From Cardinalis cardinalis (taxonomy: Eukaryota > Chordata > Aves > Passeriformes > Cardinalidae): 64,000 bases of DNA. Position numbers and translations under genes: made by a program. The stretch is taken from the NCBI GenBank assembly GCA_014549065.1, contig JACDOX010000153.1, positions 705,815 through 769,814 of the forward strand, given 5' to 3'. Position 1 is the stretch's first letter, and every line of letters begins with the position of its first letter. Of this stretch, positions 36,052 through 47,367 are shown piece by piece. A model generated the notes under the pieces. That model did not search any database. It was given only the letters and a program-made list of their open reading frames with translations, and was not told the DNA's origin.

Positions 36052-39000
36052 CTGCAAGTAAAATAAGAGGTACTTGTAAAAAGAGGATATCTCTCAAGAC
36101 AAGATTTATGTGCAAGGGAATCATGCTCTTGGGAACATATTCAAAAGTAATGTGATGTGCCCATCTTTCAACTCTTATTTTNTTCTGCCAGTGGTTAGAT
36201 CATTTGCCTTTTTTTATTATTTAATCTGAGTTTTTTGCTCTCATTTAGCTGGGAAATTCCTAACTTGACCCATCTGCCCTTTGCTAGCNTAGGAACTATG
36301 ATTACTGTTCTTAGGTCTTCTTGAACCTTGCCTTAACTTCCACATTCCTCATTATTTTGTGATGAGTTTGGCAGTTTTTAAGGCATTCTAAGATGAATTA
36401 TACTTGGACATTTTGATCTAAAAATCCAGTTGATTTAAGTAATCTCTTTCCCACACTTTTCTCATTCTAGCCTGAAGTCTTTCCATTGCGTTGATCCAGC
36501 AATGGCTTTTTTAATGAAGAGGAGGAAAAGCAATGAAAACCAGATTTCTAAACATCACCTTTCAGTATTTTTCTTCCTCTTTAAAATATGTCCAGTGTTT
36601 CTCTGCCAGCCAGAACCAGAAAGTTCAAGGTTCTGATTCAGATAAGATTAGCAATGTACAAAAAGAATGGCAAGAAGAGTTTTTAAAAATGCATTTATTA
36701 CATTGTTACATCAATGTTTCTTTTACAATCACTCTTGTATCCTTCCACTGAAGGAGCTCCTCCCACTTATTTTGTGTTTTATTATTTCTTCTTTTGCAAC
36801 TGCATTTTTGTACTATTCTTTTATATTCAGCTACAATTATTTCCCCTCTTTTCCACTTTCTAATTCTTTATTCTTGTATCTGATACCACTGGATCCAAGA
36901 AGTGGTTCAGTAAGAAAAATGTTAAAACTTTACACAACCTTGAACAAACTCTCATGTCCACTCTCAAATTAGCACTTTGGGCATTATACAGCCANTGTTT
37001 CACTGAAGATTAGCTTGGTGTGTACAGAGAGCTTCCAAGGTCCTACAAAAAATCTTTTTTTACTAATTTTTTTTGGAGCCATGCTCTCCAAATTTAAGGA
37101 TATGTAAGAACAAAGGTTGCCTAGGCAATTTTAGTGTGAGCTTGCTGTGCACATATATTATGATACAGTTCTTAAATTACACAGCCACATGCTATTATTT
37201 TTCACGGGACCCCTGCCTTAGCCAGTATACCAGATGGGCAATGCTCATTAGTAGCTGTTTAGGTATTCAGTATTTATTCTAGTTTCTCAGCATGTGGTCC
37301 CTCACTCATTTACTATATATTATTCAAACCCTGCTTTCAGGACATAATTATTTATTTCTTTGCAGGTTTTCCATCCATCACTGCTTGTTGGNGTCTCTAA
37401 TTTGACACTGATTCTAGGACAATGGATGGTTGGGACAAAGCAAGTCTGATCTCCCTGGCTGACCTGTTAGCTGTGTCCTTGATTATCCAGATGCTGAGAG
37501 ATATAGCCTGTCCAGACAGAGCCAGGGAAGCAATCCATATGACATTGCTGGGTTCACATGAGCTCTAGATAAATCCTGCAGACTAATTAGAAAGTGTGAT
37601 GAAAAGTGAGTTCCTGTTATTTCTTTTCTCAAGTGTCTAGCTTCTTCTATCCCTTTTCTCTCTGCCATCTACTGAAAAGCCTGACTTAGTGGCAAAGACT
37701 GAATAGTTGAAATGCTGATGCAAACCAGCCTATATTGAAAAAAAAAAAGGAAGAAATTTCTCAACAATGCTACAATTTGGTCAGACTATGGTGTGGCTGG
37801 TGAGAGCCTTAATGCATCAACAAGGTGTCACTTAAAAACATAAGAAACAGAAGCAGAAATTGCTGTCTCTGTTCTCTTCCCTCTCCTTCTGNGTATTTGT
37901 TATTTGTTTTCAAGCAAAGAGGATTCCACAACAGCAGTTCCAGACCCATCTCAACTAATTTTATCTGTTGCTCAAAAAGACAGCTAGCACTGCCTTCAGT
38001 GTAACACAACAGCTTGTCAAACAGNGTGGTTTCCTTTGAAAATAAATAAATACTCAAGATATCCTCTAGCCTAAGGGGAAAGATTCAATGTTGTTAGAAG
38101 TCCTTCCTCAGCCTTTGTATTTCAGGTTTTTTTACTCTTTCCCCCTGATTCTACTCTCTCTAAACAATAGAAAGATCTTGGCGGTGGTAAGTAAAGGGCA
38201 GATCCTCAGAGTTTAATCCAAGCTGTAACTATTTACTCTTATATTGCAACATGCTAATATTCTTAATTGTCTGCCTAACTTTCCCATTAAATAACAGTTC
38301 TCTGCTAAGAAAGAGTATATGGCACTTATTATATCACTGAGTTGCTCTCTCAAAACAGGTAATTTCTCAAGCTGCTACAGTAAAACTCCACAGTTATTCT
38401 TTTTGAAAGAACCCACCATAAGCCAATTAATCTCCAGGAACTGTATTTCTGAAAAGTTTCAAAACACTTGAAGTAGGACTGGGCAATCTTAATGAGCTGT
38501 CTCACCTGATTCAGAATATTTGCTAATTTTCTTCCAATGGAGGTGTCACAGCAGCAAAAGATTATAAGCCTGGTTCCAGCAGGAGTATTTTGTAGCATGG
38601 AAATCAGATGTGGAGGCCCCTGGTACTGCCAGTCAGGGAGTCAGGTAACTCAAAGACTAATCCAGATATGCTCAAAATTGCCACAGAATCTATTTGAGCT
38701 TCTACATATGAAGCAGATCCATGCACTCAGGAGCTGAAGGAAGGTGGCCTCCCCTGGAGGGAAGTGCTCATCTTATCAGATTTTATGACTCAATGAATCA
38801 CATAAACTAGTGGTAATTTCCCTTAGGGCCTGAGGAAACTCAAGACACTGCCATTGGAGAGCCTAATCTGAGGCTATTAAACATGAGNCACCCCCAGCTC
38901 ACTTGTTCAAATTAGATCAGCATAAATTAAGCATAAATGAATCTGGATTTCTTCCTGAACAATTAGTTATTCCAAAGTCTGTTGAAGCCACTTAGCATCC

Positions 39001-40589
39001 TTTAACTGAGAGATTCAACAACGATCAGGCAGAAGAATATTTCTAGTTAATTCATCTATGCCTTGTCCTTTCTAGTACTTCTTTNTCTCTCTACTTCATA
39101 ACAGGTCCATACACAGGAGTGCTTTTTAGCAGTGTGGTATGCTTCACACTGAGTAAAGCAAGAGAACAAAACTGAATTTTACTGCCATTGGCAACTCTAT
39201 GTATGAAACCAGAGGAATTCATTGCTGCAGGAGGTCAGTGAGTCAAATACTGTGGCGAGATAATTTTATAGCCATCAGTAAATTCTGTAGATGTGCAAGC
39301 ATAGATAATAGGAGAAGGTTAATTAGACTTCATACCTCTGAGCATAAAATATACTTTTGCAGGGACCAGTAAGGATTTCTGCCTCCATTTACAAAATCAC
39401 ATTAGTCTCAGTGAAATTTCTACTTCTGAAGCATCAGAGATGGTGTAACCATCTGGGGAAAGAAGTTCCAGGGCTTAACTTGCAATGCACTTGGTCCTAG
39501 CTGAGTACATGGTCTCCTTCTTCTGGAGTGGATTTGAGGAATGGAAGAAGGCACCCAGTGACTGCCAATGGAGTCCACTGTTACCTAGCAGTGGACAGTA
39601 GGTAGCGGTTTTCGCTTTCCAGGCACCACATATTCACACAGCCTTGTGNGGCAGTTTTAAAACCACCTAATATGTTGCATCATTTAAAAGAACGACAAGA
39701 ATATAGCATTAACACTTGCAAACTGTCTACCTGATTCTGGAAATTGTGTAGATTTTTTTCATTCATGCTTTCTAAACAGCTTTTTTTTTGTTGTTGTTGT
39801 TTTTGTTGTTGTTTTTTTAATATGTTGTGACTTTATGTAGCACCTACCACAGCAATCCCAGGCCATTTCAAAGCTGACAGGAACAGTAGTGTCAGTGCAA
39901 GGAGCACTACTGTTGCACTGTCAAAAACCAGTCAAAAGTCAGCCTGGTCAGAAGTGCCAAACACTCTTTGATTTTCTCTGCTGTGATTTCTACTACTCTC
40001 CAGGAAATCATTTGCAGAGAAAACCCACTTATTTAGCACATTCAGCTACAGAAAATACCAGCTAATTAACATAGTTAAAATTCTCAAACCCTGAAGCAAT
40101 CTTTCAAATGAAATAGTATTCAAAATTTGACGAGCTGCTCTGCAGGCTCAAACTTAATTTTANCTACTACTGTAGCACATTAATTGCTTGCTCACAAATT
40201 TAGAAAAGGAGATGCATAAATACATCATAACTGTTTTGCTGAAACTAGAGGTCAACACACAGATGTACACAGGCAAAATGAGCTACTGTAATGACATTTT
40301 TACTGGATGCTAGTTTATTTCTTCTCTGAAAACAAGTGTCAGTGTGTTCAGAATATAAATGGACAAACAGAAAAACTTTGACAGGGATGACTCTCTTCTC
40401 CAAAGGGTAGGAATAAATAATGAAAACCACATTAAAATAGCCAGTCTTTCTGTCCTCCTGTACAAGTAGACTCTAAGAAGAAAACAAAAAAGCAAATAAA
40501 AAACCAGAGCATGAAAGCAATCAAACCCTTGAAGCAGAAACTCAATCTTAGCCCATTCTACACAAGAGAGCAGCTACTTAATGACTTAC
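36052..40589 (-). other. HS3ST5: HS3ST5 intron between the two coding exons
   Basis: This 4,538-bp GT-AG intron is bounded by GTAAGT at 40589-40584 and TTACTTGCAG ending at 36052, phase 2. It is AT-rich and non-coding. It holds a T/TTG low-complexity tract at 39781-39818 and several single Ns. I recognise no other gene or complete transposable element inside it. Confidence 0.92.
39781..39818. repeat. T-rich / (TTG)n low-complexity tract in the HS3ST5 intron
   Basis: A T run, several TTG units, then another T run. On the gene strand this reads as (CAA)n and poly(A)-like sequence. Confidence 0.9.
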
Positions 40590-40706
40590 CTATCCAAACT
40601 CCCAACTCTGGCAACTAGATATAGGAGACTTCCAATAGCAAGGCTGCCTAGCACAAAGAGCTTCTGTCTCAGCAACGCCTGCTGTTTGAATAGCATGGCC
40701 CTCCAT
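40590..40706 (-). promoter_or_regulatory. Overlapping upstream ORF (38 codons) at the HS3ST5 start
   Basis: An ATG at 40706-40704 lies 10 nt before the HS3ST5 ATG and reads in a different frame for 38 codons through the N-terminal coding region. Its TAG occupies 40592-40590, the last three bases of the exon, immediately before the GTAAGT donor. The ATG has T at -3 and G at +4, so initiation there would be leaky. An overlapping uORF of this kind would be expected to lower HS3ST5 translation; that is inference. The peptide (MEGHAIQTAG...) matches nothing I know and is probably not functional as a protein. Confidence 0.55.
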
Positions 40707-40728
40707 CAATCTTCAGGACTTCTTCAGT
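40590..40728 (-). CDS. HS3ST5: HS3ST5 exon A: 5' UTR end plus first coding exon (N-terminus and membrane anchor)
   Basis: This exon carries 32 nt of leader and the first 107 coding bases; coding runs from the ATG at 40696 to 40590. It encodes MLFKQQALLRQKLF, then a hydrophobic run (residues about 13-33: VLGSLAIGSLLYLVARVG), a short cytoplasmic tail plus signal-anchor typical of type II Golgi sulfotransferases. It matches the human HS3ST5 N-terminus as I recall it almost residue for residue. The exon ends with GAT-AG followed by a consensus donor GTAAGT (40589-40584). The split codon AG|A encodes Arg36, joining to exon B at 36051 in phase 2. The 5' edge is set by a pyrimidine-rich acceptor ending TCTCTGCAG just upstream of 40728, so at least one further non-coding 5' exon must exist. 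The ATG context is weak to moderate (G at -3, C at +4). The exon was found by searching for the missing N-terminus. Confidence 0.93.
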
Positions 40729-42837
40729 CTGCAGAGACAAGAACACATAAAACACTCCTCAGAAAGCATAGCATGTGCAGGGTAGTGTTTAATCAGATGT
40801 TGCAGCTGATTAAGCCACGCTTGAAAATCTTTGCAAAACTGCAAAATAAGTAGTTAAACAACTTATTTTTGGTTTCTTTTTTGCTACTATTTTTCAGTCC
40901 CACATGACAATGTACCTAGGGTAGGAAGGTAATTCTGGAAGTTATAGTTCAGCTGCGTCCCCCATTACTAGGGCTGTTGGATAGCCACAATGTAGGTCTT
41001 TACTGTAGAAGCTCATGTTGTAATGGGATATCTTGTTTGGTAAATATGTTTAGATTTTAAGCCTTTTGGAATCAGACAGAGTTAGATTTCAACAGAGATT
41101 TAAATGCCCTGATGTCAAGTAAAGCTGCAGTAACCAGGAGGTAGGCTTGCAGGTCCTGTGTACAGTTTATGGAGGCACGTTTACTCTGTCTCTACGATTA
41201 TTAGAGTGTATGCTGGAGAGAAATCCAAAAAAGACNTCCTGATCCATGCCAGCAAGTCAACAGTGACAGAACTGAGAAGCAGGTAGCTGGAGTGGGCACA
41301 ATAATGATTTTTCAGCGTCAGTGTATTCTATCAGCTGTGTCTGTGCTGGGCATCATCTGCTCTGTTCTGTGGAGAGTCACTTAAGCTCCTCACCTGCATG
41401 ACACGAGCCTTGACTGTCACCTAAAGACTGCTGGGACACAAACTGTCACCTTTGAAACAAGCAAGCCTACATCTCCAGTTTTTAGCAATACCAAAGCATA
41501 TGTTTTAATTTTTCTAATGTGCTCAAATACTANAGTTATCGAGGCAGTCAGGAGTAAAAAGACATCCTTCTTATGCCAAGAGGATTTAACCAGGAGGCTC
41601 CCAGCCAAGGTAGAAAGAAGTGCTGAGTAAAACTGTCTTAGGTTGACTCTCCCTCAAACATTATGTTTATGTTCNGGACTGGATTACATGTGTGATCTGT
41701 GAAGATCTCTTTAGGAGACTCAGACCTGGATTCCTAACATATTACTACATGAACTGAGGAAAAAGATCAGCTCCTCCTTTCAGAGCACAGTCAAAGGTGA
41801 CATGGTTCTTCATTCTGTGCCAGTTCTGAGCTTTCTTGTAGGTATGCAGGAGAATTAAGTTTCAATCCTCTTACTGATTCAGGAGGGGTAAAGCCATACC
41901 CCCCCTAATGCATAAAAGAATGCTTTCATCACCAAATGGTATGAAAATCATAAATATAAATTGTAATCACCTGAAATACTGATCCAAAGTCTCATTCCCT
42001 TNATCAGGGAATATTTACTGTATTACAGAGTAGTTTGAACAAAAACTTTTTTTTCCAAATTTTGGCTGGACTTATTATAAACAATTTTTGATGTCAAGTT
42101 TCTTAAGTTTTACTAGAGAAAATTTGTTTTGCAGCACATTTTCTTCTTTTCCAGCCTTGGTATTTACATAAAGCAAGACTGGGATACATTGTTATAAGCA
42201 TGAAACTGGATACAGAGGCAGAATTTTCAGTGAGATTGNAAGATTTGACTGGCCACTGCTAAACACAGCCTGAAAACATTTCTTTCCATTTCTGCTGATG
42301 ATGTTAAATTTTTGGTCCAGAAATCTCTCTTTAGAATCCAGGATACAGTCAGGGAGATAATACAAGCTGGAAACCCTTCCCAGTAGGCAGCACTCAAGTA
42401 GCCTGTCTGCCCCAGTGCTGGCTGGGTTTAAAGGTGCAGATGTAGGTAATTCCAAACTGATTTTCTTCAAGAGTGGTTGAAGAGCCATTCTGAAGCACAT
42501 TTATTTTACTGTTATAGAGAAAGCTTTCTAATTCCAACCCACCACCTCTTGATGAAAGAGCCATGCAACGCTGAAGTTCTGTGTCTGACTGGTCTCTAAA
42601 GCACTTCTGGTGCAATAATAACAACTCCTTTTATAGCCAGGTCACAGCTCAGGATAACCTTTCATGTAGGATAACTAATCATACAGATTATATTGCTTTT
42701 TATGTAGATAAATGCAACTCTATAGTAAGAATTCTTAGATAAGATCTTTATTGCAACAAGATTAATATAATACACAGAGTAAAAGGAGTTTGCAATGTAA
42801 ATAGAGAGACAGAAGAAGAATTACCATCCTTTAAGAA

Positions 42838-42960
42838 ATAAATGAGGAGCAGAGGTGCAGAGAGATTAAGTGATTTGCTCAAAGTCACAGAGAAAACCTG
42901 TAGCACAAGTGAGATTCAGTCTGAAATAATTCCTTTCTAGTGCTTTAACTACATGGTAAA
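42838..42960 (+). mobile_element. MIR-like (CORE-SINE) relic
   Basis: AATGAGGAGCAGAGGTGCAG, AGAGATTAAGTGATTTGCTC and AAAGTCACAGAGAAAACC line up in order with MIR. The segment continues GTGAGATTCAGTCTGAAATA and TAGTGCTTTAACTACATGG, matching the later MIR region in register. It is more diverged than the copy at 22.4 kb but agrees over a longer stretch. Confidence 0.72.
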
Positions 42961-43489
42961 CTTTTGCCTTTTTGTGATATACTTTTTTTTTTCCATAAAA
43001 ATCATGCATAAATGAGGACTCCTGTACATTGAGCAAGGCAGAAAATATGCAGCTAAAGTTGAACTATTACAAAAAATGCACAAATGCTGCACCTCTGTGT
43101 CGATATGTTACTGCTAATTACTCTTTTAACTATTTAAATTAAAAAGATGAAAGAGAAGGACATAAAGAAGGGAATGAATTTTCATAGGTACCAAGTTTTA
43201 AGTATTTCAGTGCTGCTCCCTCTAAACGAAGGTTTCACTTCAGTGCTACAACAATGAGCTTTGTCTCAGAAAATATATACATATTCAGGCCTCTATGTTA
43301 AACTAAAGTGATTTCCATGTTTCCTCCTTTATACAGGCTCTTGGACCCCACTTTGGTCCTGCCTGCAAGCCCTAGTGAGGCTGTGGAGGTCATCAGGCCA
43401 CAGCAAAATCAAATTAATGACAAGCTGTTTCCTGAAATATGTTCTACAAGGCCTCATGACTTCAATATTAATGTTTGAAATTAGAGTCA

Positions 43490-43556
43490 ATACAAAAAAA
43501 CAATCAAACAACCAAACAGAGCAAATCAAACAAATCCACCAACCAAAAAAAGCCCA
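43490..43556. repeat. A/C-rich (CAAA)-like low-complexity tract
   Basis: ACAAAAAAACAATCAAACAA and following CCAAAC/CAAAT units make an imperfect A/C repeat. Open frames over it are compositional. Confidence 0.82.
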
Positions 43557-46500
43557 AACCAGTTTCAGTTTTATATTCGCATGTACAGAAAATTTTTCCA
43601 CAGAATGACAGGTATTGAGCACACACTAGAAATGTAAAGATGGCATTATTTATTTGTTTCATTTTTTTTTTTCATTTTAGCATGTAATTTAACGGCCATG
43701 GAAGGAGTTTCATTCCAGAGAGATGATTTCAATAAAACTTTCCCTAGATGTTAATTTTTTTTAAAAAAAAAACATAGAAAAATTATATCTTGACTCCAGA
43801 AAAGGCTACATCTTGCCATGGATGTACTGAGACAGCTCTGTGTGCCAGAGGAGAGGACTGAAAAAACATTTCTATTTAAGACACAGAGTTAATACAACCA
43901 GAATGTGATTAAGGTGAAGCTCCCTAAGGCAAAATTGTTGCTGGAGACTAACACAGCAACACTTAAATAAAAGGGAAAGAAGAAATGAAAAGGAAGAAAT
44001 TAAAATTCTGGGAAGTATTATCAGGTGTACGAAGTTTTCTGTTAGGAATGCATGCTTTTAAACTTTACAAGAAGCTGGAAGGCAAGAAAAAATGTAATCC
44101 GAAGTGACAAGATTTTTAGCAGTTATTTGAGGCAANTGAGGGTGTTTTTAAAAATTTTGCTCTCTTTTACGGACAAGAGCTGAACTGTCACAAAAGGTGC
44201 TGACCAGTGGGAGGACAGTTGGGAGAAAGCTGCAGGCAGAACTTTCCCAGTAGCTGAATGCTGAATGTGGAGCCTCCCATCCAAAGAAACGACAAAACTN
44301 TTGCACAGCTCCAGTGGGCTTGCATTAGAAATATCTGTCTTGGACAATTTAGTTAAATATGCATAAAAGAGAGCTCATTCCCGGCTATCTGAGAGAGTAA
44401 TAACGCACAAGGAACAACACAAATTACTGAATGCATGATTTATAAAAATGTGTGAAACATCATGTAAATTTAAAAATGTAGTTTGTAAATCCTATGTAAA
44501 TTAAAAGTAAAACGTGGTTTGTGACTTCAGATGTACATCTGATCTGAAGTGTTAGAATGACATGGTACAGTNCAATAAGGAAATATGAGAAAGTAACCTT
44601 ACAGTGTATTAATGTGAATGCCTCATTTAACCCCTTCCCCCACATTCCCATTTTGCTGGGGAGAGGACCAGGGTTATTGAGCGAATTGCCAAGAGAAGAC
44701 AGTACAGCTATATAGAACTCTGACAATAATAATAACAGAAAAATAGATGGACTGTTCATGACAAGATTAAGGGATCATGTATAAAGGTAGATAGTGGGTA
44801 CGAGGACAAATAATATAAATTTTTTGTGAGCTGTTGTAGAAGTTAGTTTTTGGTTCAAGTTAGGGGAAAGTCAAATGAGTAGGAGAAAACAGGAGAAGCA
44901 TACTAGTAATGATGGCATTACTAATAAAATTCTGAATTGTGCAGAAGCACAGAAAAGAGAATCTGCTTCTATAATCCCTTCCAAATAAACAGACAACGAA
45001 ACAAGAAATCACCAGGAACTTGTTTGCAAATGATCAAAGGGAAATTTTTGGACACATGGAGGAGACATGAGAATATGTTATAGATAAATGAATAGCACGT
45101 GGTTGATTATGGATGGAAATAAAAGAAAAAACAGTAACAACATCCTTTCTTTTTGCAAACAGGATGAAGAGATACAGTCCTGATAGAGTTATGTGATTTA
45201 TCAAAATGAACTACAAGCCAAAGGCAAATATACACAAAGGAGGCTGGAAAAATAATAAATAGGATGTGGTTTTAATTAGTATTTATTGTTTGGTGTGTTT
45301 CTTTTTTTATTATTTTTCACACCAGCAGGGGTCATCTGTTGACCAACAAATATTTGTTGTCATGCACTGCAGAAAGATCTTTTGAATTTATAGGAGATTT
45401 AAATACAGTGACAGGAAACAAGTCAGGGAACTTTTATCACTGGGAACGTTTGCATTATGTCTCTTGAATGTTAACTACAGTTTCTTCCATTTCACACTGT
45501 CACTAAAATTCATACAAATCAAGCACCTAGAGTTTTTCTGGGGTGTGAAATCATATGATGATTGGGAAAGGAGGGAATTTGTGCCTCAAACTGTGTGCAT
45601 TCTCACCAGCTCATGGTCTTAGTCATGGTCTGCCTGGAAGAGCCAGTCATGTTACTGCTCCTGCTTCTCCTCCAAGACCTCCCAACTCCCTTTTCTCTGT
45701 CTCACTGATGAGGAAGATCTGGGCTAGCAGTAAGGGAAAGACACAGTGCTGCTGTGCTTTTTCCCCAGTAGTCTGTGCTTCAGTGGCTTCCTTAATTGCA
45801 ACAGGACTACTGCACCACATGAATAGTATTAAAGAACTGGAATGATCATGATAAAAAAGAACATGATTTTTCATTAGAGAGAGGATTTTTCATTCCTAAT
45901 AGCATTGAATGGTCTAAGAGACAAAATGCTTCCCTTTTTTGACACAGTAAAATGAAATGGATAATGAGAACTGAAAGAATTGAAAATACCATATATTTTA
46001 GGGCATGATAAAGTGCTGACCCTGCAGAAAAGGAACTTGGATTTTTTTTTNAATTCCTTGATGGTTCATATTTTAATATAAAAAAGAAATTTAATTCTCA
46101 TGAGTAACTACAATTTTCAATTTTTTCTCCATACCATAAGACTACTATCATGAGATAGGATGAAGTAAGATTAATGCACACTTCCTCGACTCAGGTTTCA
46201 AATAAAGAAAAGAAGGAAATATAACATGGAAGAAGTTCATAGGGTCATATAATGTCCCTGTGTAATAGACCTGTCCTTTCTCCTCATGACTCATATTAAC
46301 TGAAAGAGTGGATAAGAAAATGTCAGCAAAGCTGTCGGAAAACAATAAATAATGCAGATAAACTCCAACTTAAAGATTTCCTATACTGTTATGCCACAGA
46401 TGTGGCAATAACCTAAAAATACCCTTTTTTTTTGTCAGCTACTGTAGATTTTGAGATTTGTGTAAAGAAGTAGTGAGAGCCTTTCTCTAGAAAAGCTTCT

Positions 46501-47065
46501 GGAGACCATCCACAAAATCAGCATCTGTATGTGGATACTAGATAAGAAAGCATATGTTCATTTATGTTCATTTCTCAAAAGTTAGCACACTATCAGTGCT
46601 GAAAGAGTATTTGTAATTTATAATCCCCATCGGGGCTGGCTTGGATAGCCAGATATCTGTGTTCTCTCAAGTCTGTGGGGTGGTAATGACTATTTATTTA
46701 GTCCACTGCCCACAGGACATTTCACTCCAGACACATTGAAGACTCATCTATCCATAATCGTGCTATCTCTAGCAAGATGCTGCNTCAAGTGACAACAGTA
46801 CAGAAGGCCATAACCAGCTCTTTATCACATTCCTTTCTCAGCCTGACCCTTCCCTTTTTTTTTTTTCCTTTTGCATCTCACTGAAAGACATTGAGCAATA
46901 TGGGGTTGGGGAGAGAGAAACAATTCAAAAAGCTTGTTATTGACTTTGTGGTGCCCTGTGCCAAACAGATCTGCTGCCAGATTGTCAGAGCAGCTAGGAA
47001 TCTCAGGCGCTTTGATGCCCTTGAGGTCTCAGGCACATCTGCTCAGGAAAGCTGCCTTATTGCAT

Positions 47066-47107
47066 CCGAGCCGGCGAGGCGGGCGGCCGCGTTCTGCTGA
47101 ACGACGG
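47066..47107. other. Isolated CpG-dense patch with a NotI site
   Basis: Nine CpG dinucleotides fall within about 40 bp, including GCGGCCGC at 47083-47090, in otherwise AT-rich, CpG-poor DNA. It could belong to a small unmethylated element or an upstream non-coding exon of HS3ST5, but no exon boundaries can be set. Confidence 0.6.
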
Positions 47108-47333
47108 CTGGCTTGCCATGATCCACACTTAGCTACAGTGCTCCAGGAACATTTCTGAGCACATAGATCTTAATAGGACTTCATTAGTCCAAAATACAGA
47201 TGCCTGTCTCCTTACCAGCATCCTGAGTATATTACCTAATACTGCTCTTCATAGAGCGNGAGATTAATCTGATAGGGTTGTCCCCTTTCTTCGGATTAAT
47301 GGTATTTCCCCAGCTCTTTCCCTCCTCTTCTTC

Positions 47334-47367
47334 TGAAATGATCACCTTCCTGAAATGATCACCTTCC
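47334..47367. repeat. Perfect 17-bp tandem duplication
   Basis: TGAAATGATCACCTTCC at 47334-47350 is repeated without mismatch at 47351-47367. Identity of the copies suggests a recent duplication. Confidence 0.95.

Noticed and set aside
46891..47158. Overlapping frames across the CpG patch, considered as a small gene
   Set aside because: No homology recognised; GC-rich sequence keeps frames open. Kept only as a CpG feature.
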